Shown here: one piece after another, positions 5,812 through 9,545 of the stretch
How the letters are laid out: each line of letters opens with the position of its first letter
How positions within the stretch are numbered: position 1 is the stretch's first letter
Source of the DNA: Candidatus Aerophobota bacterium
GTDB taxonomy: Bacteria > Aerophobota > Aerophobia > Aerophobales > JAGGXI01
DNA length: 9,545 nucleotides
Direction of reading: 5' to 3'
Assembly (NCBI GenBank): GCA_021163155.1
Contig: JAGGXI010000029.1
Location: forward strand, 1-9,545
Translations under genes and position numbers: made by a program
The notes under the pieces: generated by a model
Seen by the model: only the letters and a program-made list of their open reading frames with translations
Told to the model about the DNA's origin: nothing
Databases searched by the model: none

Positions 5812-6432
5812 ATGAGATACAGAAAAATAAAAATGGGAAGAGTTATATTTTTGATTCTATGTTTATTATTAGTCTTCAACCAGAAACCTACCTTTTCTGA
5901 GACTTTAAAGAAAAACTCTTGTTCTCCAGCTTCTCTTCCTTCTGAACTTTTTTCTCTTGCCTACCATAATGTGGATACGATAAACGGAAGTGTGCAATAT
6001 ATTAATGAAGAATATATGCATCTGGCAGGTTCAAATCTATATACTATTAAACAGTTAATTTATGGCTATGGAAAAATGAGCACAGGAGAAGAAGGAAAGT
6101 TTTATAAAAAATTAAAAGACTCCGTTATTGGCTTTGGAATAGGCTTTAAACAATACATAGCCTCACCTCACCAAGCTAACCTATGGTATGGAGGCTCTGT
6201 GAACATTGCTTATCAAGCTACTAATCTTAAGACGCCTAATGAATCAAAATCAACCACCGAACTATCAGGACTTCTTATGGGCAATATAGGATATACCTGG
6301 TTTTTTAAAGAAAATTTAGCTATGGAAATTATGGTTGGATTAAGCTGGCCCAGTGTTTACCCTAAACCAGGATATTCTAATGACTTATACGCCAGCCCCT
6401 TCTTTGGGATAGGTTTAGCCTTTATATTATAA
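5812..6432 (+). CDS. Exported protein, probably a small outer-membrane beta-barrel
   Basis: The 206-residue product is not a family I can name. It starts with a signal peptide: basic MRYRKIKMGR, then the hydrophobic core VIFLILCLLLVF, with likely cleavage near residue 29. The cysteine in the core is preceded by LIL, so it does not fit a lipobox. The second half has alternating and aromatic-rich stretches separated by polar turns (SVIGFGIGFKQYIAS, ANLWYGGSVNIAYQA, LSGLLMGNIGYTWFF, LAMEIMVGLSW). It ends in FFGIGLAFIL, like the last strand of an outer-membrane barrel, although the final residue is L rather than F. AGGAG lies 10 nt before the chosen ATG; the methionine at residue 8 has no such site. 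It is transcribed alone, divergent from zapA and convergent with the ACT gene. No good promoter was found upstream. Confidence 0.75.
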   Translation: MRYRKIKMGRVIFLILCLLLVFNQKPTFSETLKKNSCSPASLPSELFSLAYHNVDTINGSVQYINEEYMHLAGSNLYTIKQLIYGYGKMSTGEEGKFYKKLKDSVIGFGIGFKQYIASPHQANLWYGGSVNIAYQATNLKTPNESKSTTELSGLLMGNIGYTWFFKENLAMEIMVGLSWPSVYPKPGYSNDLYASPFFGIGLAFIL

Positions 6433-6460
6433 GAAAAAATAGAACCGTCCCCTTTTCACA
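6433..6460 (-). repeat. GGGGACGGTTC-type short repeat at converging gene ends
   Basis: Read on the minus strand, this stretch contains TGAAAAGGGGACGGTTCTA followed by a run of six T. From memory, close variants of GGGGACGGTTC next to A- and T-runs recur between genes in many anaerobic and deltaproteobacterial genomes, often with Y1-type (RAYT) transposases. The ACT gene stop codon TGA lies inside the repeat, and the repeat fills the whole 23-nt gap to the facing gene. No stem-loop is visible, so it is not an ordinary terminator. Only one copy is in the window. Confidence 0.35.
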
Positions 6461-6872
6461 CAGAGGTTAAAATTTTTATATTTTCCACTTTAAGTATTTT
6501 CTTCGCCTCCTCTAATTTTTCTGTCTTTAAAACCACTAAAGCGTTGTCACCTATGGGGGCTACAAAGGCATATAAATATTCCACATTTATTCCCTTCTTT
6601 TTAAGGACAGCTAAAACTTTAGCTAAACCGCCTGGCTTATCCGGTACTTCTATTGCTAATACATTAGTTTGAGATACAGTAAACCCTTTTCCCTCTAAAA
6701 TTTTTCCAGCTTTTTGAGGTTGATTAACTATCATACGTAGGATTCCAAATTCGGCAGTATCAGCAATAGATAAAGCACGAATGTTAATCCCCTCTTTACC
6801 TAAAGCCGAGACCGCTTCCGCTAATCTACCTATTTTGTTTTCCAGAAACACCGAAACCTGCTTAATATCCAT
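6456..6872 (-). CDS. Tandem ACT-domain protein
   Basis: The 138-residue protein consists of two ACT domains, about residues 1-66 and 70-138. Each starts with a strand and a glycine-rich turn: VSVFLENKIGRLAEAVSALGKEGINI in the first, split here as VSVFLENKIGRLAEAV and GKEGINIRAL, and AIEVPDKPGGLAKVLAVL then KKKGINVEYLYAF in the second. ACT domains bind small ligands, usually amino acids, and act as sensors. No catalytic domain is attached. The gene lies 11 nt after paaK with its own GAGAGG site. Stand-alone tandem ACT proteins next to phenylacetate-CoA ligase are a recurring pair in anaerobic bacteria and archaea, so a role in sensing the aromatic amino or aryl acid is likely but unproven. The stop codon lies within a short repeat, which may have shaped the C-terminus. 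Confidence 0.9.
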   Translation of the reverse strand: MDIKQVSVFLENKIGRLAEAVSALGKEGINIRALSIADTAEFGILRMIVNQPQKAGKILEGKGFTVSQTNVLAIEVPDKPGGLAKVLAVLKKKGINVEYLYAFVAPIGDNALVVLKTEKLEEAKKILKVENIKILTSV

Positions 6873-6883
6873 TTTTACCTCTC

Positions 6884-8185
6884 TTATTTTAAATTTCTTT
6901 TATCAATTAATCTTTTAGCCTTTCCCATGCTTCTTTTTATGCTTTTGGGTTCAACTAACCTTACCCTTATCCGCAGGCCTAAAGCTTCCTCGATTCCTCT
7001 GGCAATTTTCCCCTCAAGAATTTCCAACCTTTTTACCTCATCTGAGAATATCTCAGGTGAAGTCTCCACTTCTACTGTTAACTCATCCAATCCTCTTTTT
7101 CTTTCCAAAATGAGCTGATAATGAGGTTCTGCTCCCTCTATTTGCATTAATATATTCTCTATCTGAGATGGAAAGACATTTACTCCTCTGATGGTGAGCA
7201 TATCATCGGTCCGACCCTTAATTCGGGACATTCGCACCTGCGTTCGCCCACATTTGCAGAGCTCATAATTTAATGAGGTAATATCTCCGGTTCTAAATCT
7301 TATTAATGGTGTCCCTTCCCTGGTTAAAGTAGTTATAATTAGCTCTCCTTCTTCACCTTCCAGCAAGACTTCTCCTGTTTTTGGGTCAATTACCTCCGGA
7401 AGGAAATGGTCCTCAAAAATATGTAAACCATTTTTTTTCTTGCATTCATTGGCTACCCCGGGACCAATAATTTCAGTAAGACCATATACATCAAAAGCCT
7501 CTATGTTTAGTCTCTCTTCAATTTCTCCTCGCATATTCTCTGACCAGGTCTCCGCACCAAGGTTACCCATTCTCAGGGAGAGATTTTTAATATCAACCCC
7601 CATCTCTTTTACTATCTCCGCTATATGCAGAGCATAAGAGGGAGTACAGGTTAAAACTGTTGATTTAAAGTCTTTCATTATCATAACCTGGCGTTTAGTT
7701 TGTCCCCCTGAAGCAGGGATAATCTTAGCTCCTATAAGCTGCACCCCATAATGATGACCTATTCCACCGGTAAAAAGCCCATAGCCATAGGCATTTTGGA
7801 TGATGTCATTTCTGCGTACTCCTATAGCTGTTAAGCCTCTGGCTACAACCTCTGCCCATATTTGAATATCCTTTTTAGTATAACCATTTACTACAGGTTT
7901 TCCTGTTGTTCCGGAAGAGGTATGAAATTCCTCTATTTTCTCAAAGGGAACAGCGATAAGTCCAAAGGGGTAGTTATCTCGAAAATCCGACTTGGTGGTG
8001 AAGGGAAAATTTCTTATATCTTTTAATGATTTTATCTTCTTTAAACGAATTCCTTCTTTATCAAATTTTTTTCTATAAAAGGGAACATGGTCATAAACTC
8101 GCTGTATAACCTCATTGAATCTCTCTAACTGTAAATTTTCTATATCTTTCCGCTCCATACATTCATACTTTTTATTCCAGATCAT
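6884..8185 (-). CDS. paaK: Phenylacetate-CoA ligase (AMP-forming arylacetate-CoA ligase)
   Basis: The 433-residue enzyme is of the PaaK type in the adenylate-forming (ANL) superfamily. It activates phenylacetate or a similar aryl acid to the CoA thioester with ATP, through an acyl-adenylate. Motifs are intact: the phosphate-binding loop TSSGTTGKP (89-97), YGLTE (234-238), RFRTGD (296-301) and KGRTDDML (323-330). The C-terminal [10 protein letters not shown] (421-430) carries the probable catalytic lysine. Length is normal. The ATG is preceded by GAGGAG at 4 nt. The neighbouring ACT gene and the lack of ring-epoxidation genes (paaABCDE) suggest an anaerobic role, such as aromatic amino acid fermentation through aryl-pyruvates. 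Indolepyruvate oxidoreductase genes, the frequent partners, are not here. Substrate range (phenylacetate, indoleacetate, hydroxyphenylacetate) cannot be told from sequence. Confidence 0.93.
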   Translation of the reverse strand: MIWNKKYECMERKDIENLQLERFNEVIQRVYDHVPFYRKKFDKEGIRLKKIKSLKDIRNFPFTTKSDFRDNYPFGLIAVPFEKIEEFHTSSGTTGKPVVNGYTKKDIQIWAEVVARGLTAIGVRRNDIIQNAYGYGLFTGGIGHHYGVQLIGAKIIPASGGQTKRQVMIMKDFKSTVLTCTPSYALHIAEIVKEMGVDIKNLSLRMGNLGAETWSENMRGEIEERLNIEAFDVYGLTEIIGPGVANECKKKNGLHIFEDHFLPEVIDPKTGEVLLEGEEGELIITTLTREGTPLIRFRTGDITSLNYELCKCGRTQVRMSRIKGRTDDMLTIRGVNVFPSQIENILMQIEGAEPHYQLILERKRGLDELTVEVETSPEIFSDEVKRLEILEGKIARGIEEALGLRIRVRLVEPKSIKRSMGKAKRLIDKRNLK

Positions 8186-8219
8186 TTTTCTCCTCTTTAT
8201 TCAAATTTGATATTAGGCA

Positions 8220-8247
8220 TTTATACAAAAATTAAAAAAGGAGTCAA
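8220..8247 (-). promoter_or_regulatory. Promoter of the paaK-ACT operon
   Basis: On the minus strand TTGACT (8242-8247) and TATAAA (8220-8225) each match consensus at five of six bases and are 16 nt apart. Transcription would begin near 8213, giving a leader of about 30 nt. Five of the six -35 bases lie in the terminal inverted repeat of the adjoining MITE-like element, so the promoter appears to be formed at the element's edge. Confidence 0.55.
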
Positions 8248-8435
8248 ATCTTTATTATTGACAACCAACTGCAGGAAAATCCTTTCCTCTATAATGATGC
8301 AAAACCCCCATAAGGATTTGTCTTGTTATCCCTTTTGTTACTCTTATCTCATCAATGTTTATTCCTGTACCATAATAAATTAAATTTAGCATAAAAAGCC
8401 ATTTTATCCTACTTTGTCAATAATAAAGATTTGAC
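8243..8435. mobile_element. MITE-like element with perfect 21-bp inverted ends
   Basis: Positions 8243-8263 and 8415-8435 are exact reverse complements over 21 bp; the left copy begins GTCAAATCTTTATTATTG. They enclose 151 bp with no evident coding sequence. The total of 193 bp fits a miniature inverted-repeat element or a solo remnant of an insertion sequence. No clear target duplication flanks it. Its right end directly abuts a truncated transposase frame, so the element may be an internally deleted relative of that insertion sequence, or may have taken part in the rearrangement that truncated it. Inside, AGGAAA/TTTCCT can form a 6-bp hairpin. Confidence 0.55.
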
Positions 8436-8875
8436 CTCTTCTGCTCTGTTTTGATAGAGGTATAGCCTATGAAGATAACATTAAGGAGATTAAGGGAAAA
8501 GAATATCATTACATCGTAGCTACCAGACAAAAAGAGAGAAATAAATACCTTGCTAATTTTGAAGAAGGGGGATTCCATGAACTTATAAGAATCCTATCAC
8601 CAACAAATCCCGATAAGAAAAAATCAGGTGTTTTCATTAAGAAAATGGAAAAAGAAAACGAGCTTTACATTCTCTGCATTAGCGAAGGGAGAAAAGAAGA
8701 GGATAAAGCAATTAGGGGGTCTCATGAGAAAAAGTTAGTAGCTGATATTAAGAAGTTAGCCAAAAGAATTAATAAGGGAAGATTAAAAAGAGAAGAAAAG
8801 ATATATGAGGCAATCGGAATATATCATCCTGCATCTATAATATCTCTCGGAGCCATTTTTAGAAGGGATAAATAG
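8435..8875 (+). pseudogene. Truncated IS4/IS1634-type DDE transposase
   Basis: An open frame from 8435 to the TAA ending at 8875 contains CFDRGIAYEDNIKEIKGKEY, then HYIVATRQKERNKYLANFEE, FIKKMEKENELYILCISEGR, HEKKLVADIKKLAKRI and GRLKREEKIYEAIG. I recognise this order from IS1634-like transposases of the IS4 superfamily, where DRG carries the second catalytic aspartate. The N-terminal part with the first aspartate is missing, as is the C-terminal part with the Y-R-E-K motif. Family resemblance stops after YEAIG, and the last 17 or so residues look unrelated. An internal ATG at 8645 could give a 76-residue peptide but is not a natural start. The fragment is about a quarter of a full protein and cannot be active. 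Confidence 0.65.
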
Positions 8876-9048
8876 GGGAAAACAGAAGAGTTCGGTCTTT
8901 CGAAAAATAAAGGTAAAGCAGAAACTTCTTAAAAATCTCTTTTTGTTTAAGGTTTACTTATTGCTTTCGGTGAATAAAAAATCTCCACTCACATCAAAGG
9001 CATAATTATGTTAACAAGAGCAAATCCGTTATCAACATTGAGGTGTGT
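8876..9048. other. Gene-free spacer between the transposase remnant and tRNA-Asn
   Basis: No coding frame or convincing terminator was seen here. On the minus strand, downstream of tRNA-Asn, a weak bulged stem can form from ATGTTGATAAC and GTTAACAT (about 9010-9041), but it lacks a T-run. A T6 tract occurs farther on near 8978-8983 without a clear stem. Confidence 0.4.
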
Positions 9049-9123
9049 TGGCTCCCCGGGCAGGACTCGAACCTACAACCTAGTGGTTAACAGCCACCCG
9101 CTCTACCATTGAGCTACCGGGGA
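9049..9123 (-). tRNA. tRNA-Asn (anticodon GTT)
   Basis: The minus strand folds as a complete cloverleaf. The acceptor stem is TCCCCGG with CCGGGGA, the D arm is GCTC/GAGC, and the anticodon arm is GGTGG-CTGTTAA-CCACT with anticodon GTT. The T arm is GTAGG-TTCGAGT-CCTGC. The discriminator base is G, as expected for tRNA-Asn, and CCA (9049-9051) is encoded in the DNA. It is 85 nt downstream of the 5S gene. A 5S-tRNA-Asn order is common in Clostridia and related groups. Confidence 0.97.
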
Positions 9124-9134
9124 AATCATTAACT

Positions 9135-9162
9135 ATTTTACAATAAATATTAAAAAAGGCAA
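9135..9162 (-). promoter_or_regulatory. Possible separate promoter for tRNA-Asn
   Basis: On the minus strand TTGCCT (9157-9162, four of six consensus bases) and TAAAAT (9135-9140, five of six) are 16 nt apart, ending 11 nt before the tRNA. The -35 box overlaps the left-hand arm of the terminator that follows 5S. It would let the tRNA be made although the rRNA transcript ends upstream. The match is moderate and the region is AT-rich. Confidence 0.35.
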
Positions 9163-9192
9163 CCACTTCGCACTTAAATTAAGGTTGCCTTT
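9152..9192 (-). terminator. Rho-independent terminator after 5S rRNA
   Basis: Read on the minus strand, AAAGGCAACC (9183-9192) pairs perfectly with GGTTGCCTTT (9155-9164) around an 18-nt loop, and the T-run extends through 9152. It starts about 18 nt after the end of 5S rRNA. The 10-bp stem followed by T6 is a standard intrinsic terminator for the rRNA operon; the loop is longer than usual. Confidence 0.7.
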
Positions 9193-9209
9193 GATCGATA
9201 GAAAAAAAA

Positions 9210-9326
<117 letters not shown>

Positions 9327-9373
9327 AAATTTTATATTTGTGCTTAGAAAACTGCATAGGACAAATTACTTAA

Positions 9374-9545
<172 letters not shown>

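Noticed and set aside
6927-7118. Open frame on the plus strand inside paaK
   Set aside because: Antisense shadow of the conserved C-terminal domain of paaK.
7440-7637. Second open frame on the plus strand inside paaK
   Set aside because: Antisense shadow of the region coding for YGLTE and its surroundings.
8258-8296. TTGACA and TATAAT inside the MITE-like element on the plus strand
   Set aside because: The spacing is about 26 nt, so they cannot act as a normal promoter pair.
8436-8893. 8-bp inverted repeat CTCTTCTG / CAGAAGAG around the transposase fragment
   Set aside because: Eight bases are too few over this distance in biased sequence, and the flanks diverge at once.

Overview
The window is a low-GC bacterial chromosome segment that is mostly housekeeping. 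It carries a cell-division and DNA-replication gene cluster on the minus strand, a small arylacetate-activation operon, one probable outer-membrane protein, and the downstream end of an rRNA operon. A secreted beta-barrel-like protein suggests a diderm. A PaaK-type ligase paired with a tandem ACT protein is typical of anaerobes that ferment amino or aromatic acids. AT-rich sequence, strong Shine-Dalgarno sites and a 23S-5S-tRNA-Asn order fit a low-GC anaerobe, possibly from a candidate phylum or near the Clostridia. I cannot name the taxon from the sequence alone.

Layout from left to right. Positions 1-571 hold no gene. They contain a leftward promoter with a 20-bp perfect palindrome at the edge, a REP-like inverted hairpin pair, and a second diverged inverted pair that may end the rpoD transcript. 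From 5546 down to 572 runs a minus-strand operon: zapA, cvpA, an HD-domain dGTPase (dgt), dnaG and rpoD. It is an extended macromolecular-synthesis operon. Coupling is tight: ATGA between zapA and cvpA, TAATG between dgt and dnaG, and the rpoD ribosome binding site touching the dnaG stop. A good sigma-70 promoter lies upstream of zapA. The zapA frame has no usable start codon; one missing G in a G-run explains this.

Positions 5812-6432 (+) encode a small exported, probably outer-membrane, protein. It converges on the minus-strand paaK-ACT operon (8185 down to 6456), and the 23-nt gap between them carries a short repeat-like sequence. The paaK promoter takes its -35 box from the end of a 193-bp MITE-like element with perfect 21-bp inverted ends. 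That element abuts a truncated DDE transposase of the IS4/IS1634 type.

The right end, all minus strand, has the 3' end of 23S rRNA, then 5S rRNA, a rho-independent terminator and tRNA-Asn(GTT) with an encoded CCA. No defence system, CRISPR array or clearly new gene system is present. The most interesting signals are small repeats, element-derived regulatory sites and the zapA frame problem.
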